Assembly (NCBI RefSeq): GCF_036320965.1
Contig: NC_092242.1
Location: 66,827,020 to 66,891,019, forward strand
Source: Panulirus ornatus
Taxonomy: Eukaryota; Arthropoda; Malacostraca; Decapoda; Palinuridae
Reading direction: 5' to 3'
Length of the DNA stretch: 64,000 bases
Shown here: piece by piece, positions 35,613 through 47,434 of the stretch
Numbering within the stretch: the first letter of the stretch is position 1
Layout of the letters: each line of letters begins with the position of its first letter
Notes under the pieces: model-generated
The model's input: the letters and a program-made list of their open reading frames with translations, nothing else
Database searches by the model: none
What the model was told of the DNA's origin: nothing
Translations under genes and position numbers: made by a program

Positions 35613-35880
35613 CCAGGCCGTGTGGCAACAGAAGCATCCCTTTCACAATTATTTCCAGGCCGTGTGGCAACAGAAGTGTCTCTTTCACCATCATTTCCAG
35701 GCCATGTGGCAGTAGAAGCATCCCTTTCACAATTATTTCCAGGCTGTGTGGCAACAGAAGCGTCTCTTTCACCATCATTTCCAGGCCATGTGGCAGTAGA
35801 AGCATCCCTTTCACAATTATTTCCAGGCTGTGTGGTAACAGAAGCGTCTCTTTCACCATCATTTCCAGGCCGTATTTTCC
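35613..35880. repeat. 42-bp minisatellite, 6 copies in an alternating A-B order
   Basis: Units start with ccagg at 35613, 35655, 35697, 35739, 35781 and 35823, plus a partial at 35865. Odd units carry catccctttcacaattattt; even units carry gtctctttcaccatcattt. The real period is therefore an 84-bp dimer repeated three times. The 14-residue unit is open in several frames. In the frame reading S-R-P-C-G-(N/S)-R-S-(I/V)-(P/S)-F-T-I-I (plus ORF 35525-36010, 161 codons), about 6 of 10 variable sites are third positions. Most likely non-coding satellite DNA; coding is not excluded. Confidence 0.93.
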
Positions 35881-36307
35881 TGTATACTCTCTGCCTCCAA
35901 CAGACATACGAGCATTATCCTTCGTTAAGAGCATTCTCCCATACTTATCTAATACTCGCTCGCTCCATAAAAATGTCTCGTTCATATCTGTTTATTTCCT
36001 TCCAAAATAATCTGGAAATTGCGTAGAAAAGTGAGGGAGAGAGCTTTGAAAAAGAGAGAATATAGTGTGTACAAAATTCAGAGAGGGAATAAAAAAATGT
36101 GGAAAAGAATTCTGTTTAGAGAGTGAAAAAGAAAACCAGAGATATATCCAGTGGGATAAAACAGTGGTCTGTGGGAAGAGACTGTTAAAAAGTCAGATAT
36201 GTACTCAGTGGGGATAGGAGTGGTTAGATCCAGTGGGGATCAGCTTTAAGTCACACGAACAGCCCACCGAAGCTAAAATACCGGTTTTAAAACACACCGG
36301 GAGATCA

Positions 36308-36500
36308 TACCACAAAATATCTTCGTCAGATATACCGAGATGTCATACCACAAAATACTTGTGTTTGAATATACGACGAAAATGTACCACTGTACCACAA
36401 AATACCCGCTTCATATATAACCCACTGGCATAATATTATACCACAAAATACCCGCTTCATATATAACCCACTGGCATAATATTGTACCACAAAATACCTC
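36308..36500. repeat. 46-bp minisatellite, about 5 copies
   Basis: taccacaaaatac starts at 36308, 36346, 36393, 36439 and 36485. Copies 3 and 4 differ at one base in 46, while the earlier copies are more diverged and one is shorter (38 bp). The array is growing or being homogenised at its right end. Confidence 0.92.
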
Positions 36501-37067
36501 CGTTAACAATAACAAAATTTATGACCAACGAAAACAAAATTTATGACCAGCAAAGATATATCGGCAGACTATACTATGTTATACCACCAGACTTCAGCCA
36601 CAAAAGATTGTTTCAACCCAGTAATTGCGAAATACCTTTTTTTTTTCCCCCTGCACTATTGTTTGTTTAATCTTACGTGGTGCTGCAGCAGGGCATCAAA
36701 AAAAAAAAAAAGTTTTACGCTGGGGAAAAAAAAAAAAAGAATGATTTGCGCGGTATAGAAAAGATACTTATATCTGCATTACAATCTGGTTCACAAAAGA
36801 TGTTTCTCATTACACAGAGGAGGAGGAGGAGGTGGGGGGGAGAGGAAATGAGGGAATTAAACACGAACACCACAGTTTCCTACACTGTATCGTGTATTTG
36901 CGTGTGTAATGGTGTGTAGTGTGTAGGCGTGTGTGTGTGTATGTGTTATGTGTGTTGTTGGTATTTGTGTATGCGTCTTGTATGAATGTAGGTTTATGTA
37001 CGTTAGTATTCCTATTGGTTTTTGAGTGTGGTTCAGTGAGTGTAAAACCTAGTGTGTGATATGTAAA

Positions 37068-37068
<1 letters not shown>

Positions 37069-37120
<52 letters not shown>
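37069..37120. repeat. (AC)n microsatellite, 52 bp
   Basis: Perfect CA run preceded by about 160 bp of imperfect GT-rich sequence (36900-37060). Confidence 0.97.
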
Positions 37121-37122
<2 letters not shown>

Positions 37123-37370
37123 GGGAACCAGCGGGACTTCCACTATAAGACTTGCCTCCCCTTACGCCATAACGCATCTAATCTCACCAGACGACTCCAC
37201 TTGGACAATCTTGCGTCTCATCTCGTCTCGGTGAACACCAGGAACACCCCCGTCCTCAACCTGGGTCATTGCCCGCGTCATCCAAGACGCCACAGACGTC
37301 GCTGGGTTGAATCAGTCGTTTTCATTTCGTCTTGGCCTCAGAATTACCTTTGAAGATCACCACCTCCTGC

Positions 37371-37404
37371 GTGTATGTGTGTATGTGTGTGTTTCTGTGT
37401 GTGT

Positions 37405-37451
<47 letters not shown>

Positions 37452-37460
37452 TGTGCATGT
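37371..37460. repeat. (GT)n microsatellite with TA/TC interruptions, 90 bp
   Basis: GT run interrupted by tatg, ttct and tatg steps. Confidence 0.95.
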
Positions 37461-38096
37461 TTTATGCCCCCCTTAAACGATGCAAAATTTCTTCAATTGT
37501 GATAATAAAATCTGGAGGCAAGTGACGTAGCAGCAGCAGTGTGAGGCGGGTATAAACCATCTTCCGTACACCATCTTCGTTTTGTTAGGCACACGAAGAA
37601 ACCAGTCATCTTCGCGACCTTCGAGAAGACTTTAGAAAAAATTCAAACTTCAATAACTAATGTATGGACTGAATAAGAAGAACAGTAGGTGATGAGGAGG
37701 AGGTTAAGAGTCGTGATCTGTATAAGTATTGGAAATATTCGAACGTTGAAAAAAAAAAAAAAATGGGCAAAACTGCATTGTTACTGAAAGTGCCCCAGAC
37801 TTCAGAATCCCATAAATGCATTTGGAGCTAAAGTACGATTTCAGGTCAGTTTGCCTCGGGGGAGGCGCCAGGCACAACACTGTTATCAGCTTTCATTATC
37901 ATCAGTGTTGCGAGGGAGCAAACTCCACAGAATTTGCTCCGAAAAAGAAAGAAAATAGAAAATGGGAGAGTTGAATGAACTAATAAGTATTATGTGAGCG
38001 GCTGGGGTAAGCCATGGAAAGGCCTGTGTGGGTGTGGTCTCTGGCTGTTCGATAGGGAGCTGTGGTTTCGGTGCATTTGCGCATGACAGCTAGATA

Positions 38097-38360
38097 ATGG
38101 ATGCGAGCAAATGCGGCCTTTCTTCGTCCGATATTCGCTCTACGGCGCGGGAAATGGCGGTCAAGTATGAAAGAAATATTATGTTTGAGATTTTCTCTGC
38201 AATTGGTAAGCTGCTGCTACACTCACAAACTAACTACACGGAGCAAATATCCGACATCATGGTGCTATCAGTGGGCTGCAGTGATCATTTTTTGTGTGCG
38301 TTACTGTCACAAAAGAAGTTTAATCACGAACTATTGAACGACGTTCCTTTCGGAAATTAG
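38097..38360 (+). other. 87-codon open frame, unrecognised
   Basis: Starts ATG and reads MDASKCGLSSSDIRSTAREM... then a mixed hydrophobic stretch. It looks more protein-like than most frames here but matches nothing I recognise, and its length is within chance. Lies just upstream of a decayed 31-bp array. Confidence 0.15.
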
Positions 38361-38457
38361 GTGTTGAGAGTTGAGGATGAGTTGCTCTGTCTGGAGGACT
38401 TGAACCCCATGTGGCTGACAGGCTCGACAAAGTCGACAGTTCGTGAAACTCTACGTG

Positions 38458-38600
38458 ACTTAAGTTCCAGTAATTAGCAGGCTGGAATCGACTTAAGATC
38501 CAGTAATTGGCGGACTGGAATCACTCGTACATTTAAGGAAGTTCTACATGACTTAAGTTCCAGTAATTAGCAGCCTGGAATCACTCATCGACATATGACG
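38458..38600. repeat. 31-bp degenerate array
   Basis: acttaag(t/a)tccagtaatt starts at 38458, 38490 and 38551, with a diverged intermediate near 38520-38530. Spacings are 32 and about 2 x 30.5. Each unit ends g(g/c)ctggaatc, which can pair with the internal ttccag. Confidence 0.8.
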
Positions 38601-38619
38601 AAATTCTACACAAGACTTC

Positions 38620-40225
38620 AAACCCTTTTGGTTGAGGTGTTCATCACATTCGAGTGAAGATTCGATTCAGACCTGAGCCCCTTCCAGTGGCAGACTTAAC
38701 ACACTAGATTTCATGAGGTTCCAGACTTACATTCCTGGAAGACTCGGGAGACACTTCGCATTCGACCACTTTGTCTAGCTGTAATCTTTGTCCTCAAATT
38801 AACTCTTCCACTGACAAATGAGGAATCGTTGGGGCTTAGTTCTCGAGCTGCGAGTGATTACGTCCGTCAAAGCTGAAATCGAATATTGGGTCTCTGTTCT
38901 AGTGTTAATGCCAGCAGCCCGTACACAACACTGTGTATGTATATGTAATCAGCTTTCCAGTTCTTACCTTCTCCCACGACGCTCGTAGATCCCACACTTA
39001 TACATGTGTCTTTATGTGTGGCATCTGTCTTCACTTGTGGCAGGTATGAACCATAAGTGGGAGACCCAACGATTGAAAAAAGAAATCGATTACAAAAAAG
39101 TTTAGAAATTTTGCTTGTCTGTATTGACATCTTGCATATCCACGTTCTTTTTCCAAGTGAAGTAGAACAAATGTCTTTGAAATGGCACGTCTCGAAATTC
39201 ACTGTGAAAACGGTTCTTGTCTCTAAGCGTGCCGAGATCTAACCGTTCTTCAAGCACTTTCTGCTTTTCTATCTAACTTGTGAAACTAATTACTCCGTCT
39301 ATATCAAAGACTTGCGCGCTTCGAGGACGAGACTTTAAAGGTTCTGGTTAAAGGTGTTCGATTTCCTAAAGGTCTATCCGTGTCATAAGGAAAATTCTTG
39401 GGGGAAAACGTAGGTATTGCACGTCACCCAAAGACTGTGGTGACTACAGGTCAACATCTTCCCAACCTTCTCACGGATTCGTGTGTTGACGTCATTAAAG
39501 ATTTCCCAGAGACGCATCTCCGCGGTGAACTTATGAGTGGCAGTCTCACAGCTGCTGCGAGAGAACTAATGTCTTTTCATTCTCAGAATATCTGGTATTT
39601 AGTGGAGCTGAATGATATTCCGGGAGAGTTACGTGGTATGATGTAGCTCTGAATGCTGGCGTGACTGTCCAGGGTCACCACCACCAGCCAGTATTCGGGG
39701 AAATTCTTTTTCTATTTTAGTGCAAAGACTGTTTCATCACGGTAGAGATGTTAGCTAGAGAATAGATGCTAGTGAATGTGGACTTTCTACAGTGTGTTCC
39801 TACCGCTACAGACTCTGACTTTTGATCATATCACATTGTTAATCTAAATTCTATATTAATTTCAAAGCTTAAATTCTACTAACTGTAAATTGTGTAAGAA
39901 CCTTTTTTGTGCAAGTTTCTTAATATCTTAGGATGTAGAATCGGGATAAACGATTACGTAATTTACTGTTGCGTAAATTCAAAAATGATATTTCAGCTAT
40001 ATTCACAGTTTGATTAAAAGATCCTCTTAAGAATTTTCTTGGTAATTTTGGCATCGATATTGGTGTCAGCATCACCAGTAATATAATGGGATGGTTTCTT
40101 ATTTTGTGATCATGGCAGATACAGAAGTATATAACGAATCTGGTTCTCATCTGCTAATATGATGGTCATAATGTACCTTATTGATCACAGTGACAGAAAT
40201 ATAATCAGTATGTTTCCACTATGAG
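38620..40225. other. unique sequence, nothing recognised
   Basis: Open frames up to 111 codons (38867-39202, minus) without domains. AT-rich after 39700. Confidence 0.45.

Positions 40226-40229
<4 letters not shown>

Positions 40230-40303
<74 letters not shown>
40230..40303. repeat. (CT)n microsatellite, 74 bp
   Basis: Perfect CT run. Confidence 0.97.
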
Positions 40304-40305
<2 letters not shown>

Positions 40306-40541
40306 CCTATCTATCTCTCGTTGCGACTCCGACGAGATGAAATGAGATCATGCATCTTGATGCTGCCTCCCACGCAGATTATTCTCAGGACTCACCTTAA
40401 TGTATTCACTGACATTTGTAAGGGGATGGAATCCAATTACGCAGAGTAATCTCATCTACTTATATCCAATACTCCGTCTCCCACTGCCTCGGATGATGGT
40501 CCGTGCGAAATCTCCCCCACACATTCCACTCGTTGCACCTG

Positions 40542-40818
40542 GTAGCACCTGTCGCACCTTTATGGTAACACCTGTCGCACCTTTATGGTAGCACCTGTCG
40601 CACCTTTATGGTAACACCTGTCGCACCTTTATGATAGCACCTGTCGCACCTTTATGGTAGCACCTGTCGCACCTTTATGGTAGCACCTGTCGCACCTTTA
40701 TGGTAGCACCTGTCGCACCTTTATGATAGCACCTGTCGCACCTTTATGGTAGCACCTGTCGCACCTTTATGGTAACACCTGTCGCACCTTCTGGTAACAC
40801 CTGTCGCACCTTTATGGT
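40542..40818. repeat. 24-bp minisatellite, 12 copies
   Basis: Unit tagcacctgtcgcaccttta plus tggt. Variants are limited to agc/aac and ggt/gat; copy 11 is two bases short (ttctggt). Every unit carries CACCTG, an E-box of the Snail type, at a fixed 24-bp spacing. One plus-strand frame (HLSHLYG(S/N)) is open but has no start or context. Confidence 0.95.
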
Positions 40819-41903
40819 CCACCCGGATGCTCCCTCCCGCCGCTCCTCCACCTCACCATTTGTCTCCCTCATCCTCTTTCTTCCTCTTCGGCCACTGCCT
40901 TAACTTCCGACACCCGATTCCTTCGCACTCATAGCTTTAATGTCATCACAGTAACTCCTCATAATCTTGAAGACGTCAGAACCTTTTCATATCCAGCCCG
41001 AGCACATATTTATATTCCACATTCCAATAAAACTTTTCCTCCCCCCCCCCTTCAGAGAAGACTGCTTCATTAGAGAGTCCGACTTCCTCTTTCGAATCAA
41101 CCTTCCGAAATCCCCTCCTTCCCATGCTATAGAGACCCACCATCAACCCCTTGCTGCAGTGTCTCTCCCCCTGTGTACAACTACGTCCCCCTCTGGATTC
41201 GACGGTAATTCATCTCTCATCCAGCACCTCCGTCCATTATATGTACCATGAGCCTCCCTATACCTTCACTTATACAAGGGTCAAACAGCCACCGGGTGAA
41301 GTACAATGAACCCTTGTTTCACGCCTGAATCCTCCTTCAGGCCTAAAACCTGCCCTAAAACTTGGTCTACCCTATTCTTTTTTTTTTTCCTGTGGTGGAA
41401 GAGCATTACAGTTATTAACAGTTTTCCCTCACGTGTGATTTCTTGGAAGACTTCCCGTGGTCCAAATTCTCTGATCTCTATTGACAACCCGAAAGGAGTG
41501 AGTGACAGCCAATAAAACTAGAATTTTTTTCTATGATTTTTTTTTTAGAGTATTCAGAAACAGAAGCTATTTTGCTTACCACATAACAAGCGAAATAACC
41601 ATCTAATTTCATATATCTAATTCATTAAGAGTTTAATGGATATGTGAATGGAAAAAGCAGCATGAGAAGTGCACGAGACAACATGAAACTGCCCAGTTAT
41701 GTGGTTCATCACCCAAAATAAAAGAGACGAAGTTCTTGTATCATCCTCCATCCTCAGGTGACGTCAGCAATCAACTTTGTATTTTTCATTTCTCCTTCTG
41801 AGTAGCTCGCGTAATGGCATCGCCCAGGCTCACGAACCTCGTAGTAAAGTTTTTCAAATTTTCCTTCTCTCTTCCTCCTGCTGTCCACCTGCAAGTCTCT
41901 GTC

Positions 41904-41908
<5 letters not shown>

Positions 41909-41942
<34 letters not shown>
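41909..41942. repeat. (CT)n microsatellite, 34 bp
   Basis: CT run preceded by ctgtctctgtctgt. Confidence 0.94.
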
Positions 41943-41944
<2 letters not shown>

Positions 41945-42767
41945 CACCGACCGAGCCGGCCATAACTAGTATTAACAACCGAGTTTCTCCTTCGTTACCT
42001 CTGGTGTAATGGGGGTCGTTACCAATACTGCTGGTCGGCTTCCCTCGTTCTCCGAATAGTTTCTGAGCATCTCGTTTTCTATATTCATCTTTCTTTTTTT
42101 TTCTCTCTGTCTGCATCCAGGATTTACTTAAGGGATTTTAAGCAGGCGGGAGAGGGGGAAAAAAAAAGCAATTAATTAGCTCGAAAGACGAGATGATGAT
42201 GTTGACATCAGCGGAGGAGGCAGAAGTTTTACACAGGGCAATGGGAACGTAGACAGGCGGTATAATACGTAGGTCTTGCGTTCTATACAAGTTTTCTTTT
42301 TCCACTTTTATGCCACCGGACTGACGAGTGTGGGTGATTTTAGTTACCAGGTTGTCGTCATGCAACACTGACATTTGTGTCTTATTAAGAATCTCACCTT
42401 CATCTGCCTGTCGTAAAGTCCTAGAGCTCTCGAAATGATATGTGATAGAGTTCGTTTCACTCCACACTCCCTCTCCAAAGCAACATCCAACCCTTCAGCA
42501 AATGAGAGTGTGGAGGCGGTGTCGTAAGGCCAGTATATTTCCACACCCTCACACACCCTTCACTCGACATTGCCCAGGATCTGTAGGACCAACGTCGTGT
42601 CCACCGCCAATATTCTGTGATCTTTGCGTCCGACCTTTGCTTCCTCAGACACTTTTAAGACATCTTGGCGGATCAGCCTTCGCGAGCGAACCTGTTCCTT
42701 CCAGCATTGATGTGTTCTCGACGCCCCTCCCTACCTACCTTACGTTTATCCTTCCTTCACTTCCTCC

Positions 42768-42848
42768 TCCTCCTCCTCCTCCTCTCCCGTCTCCTCTCCC
42801 GTCTCCTCCTTCTCTCTTACCTCTTCTTTCTCCTCCTCCTCCTCCCAC
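42768..42848. repeat. (CTC)n-rich pyrimidine tract
   Basis: Two (CTC)n runs flanking ctcccgtctcctctcccgtctcc (a short 11-bp duplication). Confidence 0.85.
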
Positions 42849-43000
42849 CAGAGGCTGGCGGTGTGGCGAGCGACATAAATACCTGAGCCGTGCGGGGGTG
42901 ACGACCTGGCCATCTCGTCACCCTCACCACCAAGCTAGCTAGCCTGTTGACTCACCGGTATCGACCCGCGACCTACACCCGATCATTTTCCCTCCACCTT

Positions 43001-43171
43001 GACCCTAGCCGCCCACCCTGACCCTAGCCGCCCACCCTGACCCTAGCTGCCCACCCTGACCCTAGCCTTCCACCCTGACCCTAGCCTTCCACCCTGACCC
43101 TAACCGCCTTCCCTGACCCTGGCCGCCCACCCTGACCCTGGCAAACGACTCTGATCTTGGCATCCCACCCT
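43001..43171. repeat. 19-bp minisatellite, about 9 copies
   Basis: gaccctagccgcccaccct repeats with starts at 43001, 43020, 43039, 43058, 43077, 43096, 43115, 43134 and 43153, a strict 19-bp register. Units drift to the right (gatcttggcatcccacc). Confidence 0.95.
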
Positions 43172-44360
43172 GGTGTCAGCCACCCAACTTGACCCATCTT
43201 GATCGTAGCCATTCGCCTTGACCCTAGCTGACCCATCCCACCCATTCTGACCCCTCCTTCTGAAGTTCCTCGTCACCAACACCCTCTTCCTCCCATTGAG
43301 ACCCACCTGCCGAAGTGTGTAACAACCCACGATTCCACAGATCCATATACCCTCTACCGTCTGGAGCCGACGGCAGGAACCTACACAAGCGTCTCTTCGT
43401 CAGAACTCCCCCACGACCACTGAAAAATCTAGCCATCACTCTGATCCACCCTCACCGTCCCTCGGAACCGCCGCCCACCACCAACACCATCAGCAATCAT
43501 TTTCAGACATCCATTTCTCCAGACTCGACCGCCGTCATTCAGAGCTGCACGTTATCATTAAGAGCCGCCCACCATCACTCGTCGTCCCTCACGATTCGGT
43601 TACACGATCTCCACCCACGGTCGCCCACCAGCACGCCAAGAGTGAGGTCTGTGGGCACACAGAACCGCCCACTACCGTCTGCGGGTTACACTCACACGTT
43701 ACCACCTTTCGAACACTTTACACCCGACCAACGGTATACTAGAGGGTCACACATCATCACTCAGTGCCATCCACCACCACTCCCACTCACTACTCGTCAT
43801 TGAGACTCGCATGCCATCATTTTCATCCACCTTCCTCAGCCCTAAGTCAATTACCACAAGCAAGGGACATCTACCATCATTTAGAGTCGTCATCTCTAAG
43901 TTCCAGCTACCAACACCCTCAGCTCAACAGCTCATCACCACTCGGAACCATTCATGATACGTCCAGAACTCTTCCTCGTCTTTGATCCAGCTTCCGAGCA
44001 ACGTCTGCCCACGAACCAACTCTCGTATCCAAGCGTCCCTTTTATCGTTTGAGAACACCCACCCGTCCTCAAAGTCTTTCCAGTCACTCATAAGCACTCA
44101 GGACCTCATAATCATCACCAAGAATACTACTACGTCAGTAGTGTGAGGTGCCCATCGTCCATAAAGTACTCAAACACCCCCCCGTCCTCCCGTCCCCTAA
44201 CCAACTACCATCACTCACAATCACCCATCATTTATCAGCGTCACCCAGTAATAACTCTGCCTTACCGGCCATCATTCAAGAGTCGGTTCTTTTTTTTTTT
44301 TCTCTTTTTTCCTTTCTTTTTTGTTTGAGTCAGTTAGTCCCCCTAGCGCCAGCCACCCTT
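43172..44360. repeat. decayed continuation of the 19/20-bp satellite
   Basis: Loose units of the form (c/t)catca(c/t)t(c/a)(a/g)gagccgcccac recur every 19-22 bp, e.g. tcattcagagctgcacgtta followed by tcattaagagccgcccacca. The plus strand is strongly C/A/T biased with few G, as in the intact array. Long His/Ser/Pro/Thr frames (43315-43803) follow from this composition. Confidence 0.6.
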
Positions 44361-44443
44361 CTTCCTTGAGTGGATCCTGATAACTGTTGAGCTGATTATG
44401 GTATGGATGTCTGTGTTCTCTGTGTTCTTGTGTTCTTTTAAAT

Positions 44444-44514
<71 letters not shown>

Positions 44515-45040
44515 TTTTCCATTACTGAAATCGGTGAAATGTGTATATGTTGCTTGTTTTTTTTAAAAAAGCTATACATGGAAAACATTGTACCAAAGTT
44601 AGTCAAAACAGAGAAACTGTTAAGAGAAATTGTATGACAGGTTCAACGTGTGGGAAGGAGAGAAGCTGGTCATGTATTAGCAGAGGATGTTCGTATGTGT
44701 CGAGGAAAAGGAGGGAAGTGATCATAGACAAGGTCGACTCCTTGTAGACGTACATGGTCCGTGCTGAAACCCGAGATATTGAGAGATTCCAGTTCGTCAG
44801 GGGAGGCTAGGAGACTCCAGTCTTTGTGTAGTACAGTGACATAACGACTCAAAGTAGGCCTCATGTAGTGGACTGTACAACATGGTAAACACAACGAAGT
44901 CTGAAATGATTCAGAAATAAAAACGATTAGATATTCAATTCGAAGAAATCGAGTACGTTTCGTAACACAGAAGTACAAAACCTTTTAAAACGTAACGTTG
45001 TTTTAGGCCGACAGATCTCTTGTTACCTGTTTTCCCCATG
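44361..45040. other. unrelated block interrupting the satellite, with (GA)n
   Basis: Lacks the C/A-rich repeat signature of both flanks and contains a 65-bp (GA)n at 44448-44512. It may be an insertion. No terminal repeats or target duplications were found by eye. Confidence 0.4.
44448..44512. repeat. (GA)n microsatellite, 65 bp
   Basis: Perfect AG run. Confidence 0.97.
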
Positions 45041-46245
45041 TATAAATGATATCAGAGTCTCTCCTCCAACCACCACTTAAGGTCACCAGCCATCAGAGTC
45101 ATGTTCATTGGTTTCTCAAAGGCACCCATGATAATCATAATCATCTAGTTCTGATGGTAATTATCCAGCGACCCACGAATTACTCGGAACTTCTTGCCAT
45201 TAATCGAAGTCACAAACCAGGTGACAGAGCCACTAATCATCGTTACGAGTTGCCTAGAATCACTACGGGCTACTCGCTCTTGAAATGAGAATAAACCACT
45301 GGGGCCAAGACCATCTGTAAGACCTTACAAGTCTAACCCACACACAGAGAACTATCCATCACGACTTTGAGCTTTCTGTAATCACTCAAGGATCCGTGTA
45401 GTCAATCCATGTCGTCATGAATCACCCAAAACCACTTACAACCACCCAGCCGCCAGGTATTATACACACACACACACACACACTCTCGCCGATCATTACT
45501 CCTGGCTTCTCTTCGTCTCAGAGAACCTCATCCTCCCCCACGACAACAATGACAGCCACCAGCCCTTACACAAAGTCATAAATCGTCCTTCAGGTGTCGC
45601 TCACAACGGGCCCCGAGATACACAGAGACAAGAAGCCGCCCATCACCGGCAAATCACCCTATCATCACTCATGCATTCGTTATCACTCGGTGTACGACGA
45701 TCCATCATCTCTTGCACCTCAGCGCCGTAGCTCACTCAGGGTAGCCACCTACATAGCTCGCACGAACACAGTCACTTGCCAACACTCACATCTCCCCCCC
45801 CCTCCCTCCGCCCACCCTCCCCCTACCATTCCTTATGGTTTCTTACGCTCAGGTTCAAAGGGGAAGGGGGGTGAGGGGGGTATCTATCGCCCACGATCGC
45901 AGACCTTACGTTCGAGGTCCACCATCCACACTCCGGCTCCCGTCCCCCTTCCCTCCACCTCTCCTTTATCTCCAGCGGTCTACAGCCGTCCATTATCGCC
46001 CAAAATCTTCTGTTCGTCGTTCAGGAGGGGGGGGGGGGCAGCTCTTTCTCTCCTCCCCCCTCTAACATCAATACTACCATCGTTACTATCATCCAGATTC
46101 GGCCATTACACCCGACCTTCCATTGTTTATATTCACCCGCCATGACTCAGAGGAGCCATTCTTCGCCATTATGGCCCTCGGTCATTACCTACTCATCATC
46201 ACCCATCATCTCTACAGTGAACTCTTCTTGAAATGTCACTGAATG
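45041..46245. repeat. decayed 19/20-bp satellite, second part
   Basis: Resumes (a/c)ccatca(g/c)agtc, aatcactac, ccatcacgac, aatcactcaa, gcccatcaccgg and tatcatcactcatgcattc-type units with strong C/A strand bias, ending near catcacccatcatctctac. Includes a short (AC)n at 45464-45484 and a G run at 46026-46037. Confidence 0.55.
45464..45484. repeat. (AC)n microsatellite, 21 bp
   Basis: Short AC run inside the decayed satellite. Confidence 0.9.
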
Positions 46246-46291
46246 TTCTTTTATAGAGAGGTTTTTGAACAGTTGTTAATGCTTGTATAAT

Positions 46292-46293
<2 letters not shown>

Positions 46294-46348
<55 letters not shown>
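46294..46348. repeat. (GT)n microsatellite, 55 bp
   Basis: Perfect GT run. Confidence 0.97.
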
Positions 46349-46350
<2 letters not shown>

Positions 46351-46359
46351 AATCCACCC

Positions 46360-47430
46360 TATACCCAAATAATTCCCTGTCTTTCAGTAAATCTAATGTA
46401 TCCTCCTGATTGTATTCAACAACCAGTCCGTTTTACATACATATAATCTACCCTACAATCTTAGCTATACATCTAGAGTGGCTATGCCGGTCTTCTTAAT
46501 CGGTCAACCACCTTTCATTTAAGACTTCACTCGTCTCTATTTCACCACCATCTTCCAACATTTTTATCTAAAAGCTGCTGCGTATGATAACGCTACGTCA
46601 CGAGATTCATTTGGCTCTACCTTAAGCAACTTTAATGTCAGGTAGGTACTTGAGGCATAGCAGGATAATGATAGTAGGACTCTTTACGTGAATGTGATGT
46701 TGTGTGCCTCACCACAACAGTTAGGTAGTTTGAACTCGCTGGGCAGCGGTGGCTTACTCTTCGTCCCCGCCCACGCTCTCGCTCTGTGAGCAGTAGCGTT
46801 GAAATGATTACAAGGATTACAGAGAATCCCTTTTGTAAGCACCCACCCCTCCCCTACCGTGGGGCAGTCATGATATCAAATGTCACAGAGCGCTTTAATT
46901 ACATTAACGTACACTAATGTACCAAATGAATTACTTTAAAAGTTTATTACATTTGTGCTTTAACTTGTACGAGTCCTTGAGTGTATTAGTCCAGCCCAGA
47001 GAGGTCGCCTTTAGACTTTTACTCCTCCACGATTAGGGCCTCAGTCGGTTGCCCCTGCCGTTTCAGCTAACGTAAGGAGGGGAAAAAAAGGGTATATCAT
47101 TACAGAATATTGGCGCTCGGATCATTTTCCCTAGCCAAAAGGTCACGAGATCTCATTTTGAAGCCATCCAGAATCTCTCAGATGAAATTCACTTTGTTTT
47201 TTCCCATCTCTGAGAGCCATTCAGAGGACTTGAAGATGTAGAATTACAATTTCGAAAGAGACTGAATCAACTTTGTGTACGCCGGCCGTATCGTTGAAAC
47301 GTGCCTTAGCAGACATCATCACCAATTGCGTCTGAATTCGTGATACCAAAAAAAAGGGGGAGGGAGCGACTTTGACCACTGGATCCTCGTAGAATATCAG
47401 CCTCAGCTATTCCAGGAACTTAAGAATTAT
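46360..47430. other. unique sequence, nothing recognised
   Basis: No gene or element. A weak inverted repeat (ctctcagatg ... catctctgagag) lies near 47177-47216. Confidence 0.45.
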
Positions 47431-47434
47431 ATCA

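Noticed and set aside
35613..35880. 42-bp direct repeats as a possible CRISPR array
   Set aside because: Units are contiguous with no spacers and the genome is eukaryotic.
42442..42942. 166-codon Pro-rich plus frame
   Set aside because: Follows from C-rich (CTC)n composition; no domain, and overlapping frames are equally open.
43315..43803. 162-codon His/Pro/Ser/Thr frame
   Set aside because: Explained by the C/A-biased decayed satellite, which is poor in stop codons on this strand.
45594..46145. 183-codon frame
   Set aside because: Same satellite composition effect; includes C- and G-run low-complexity sequence.
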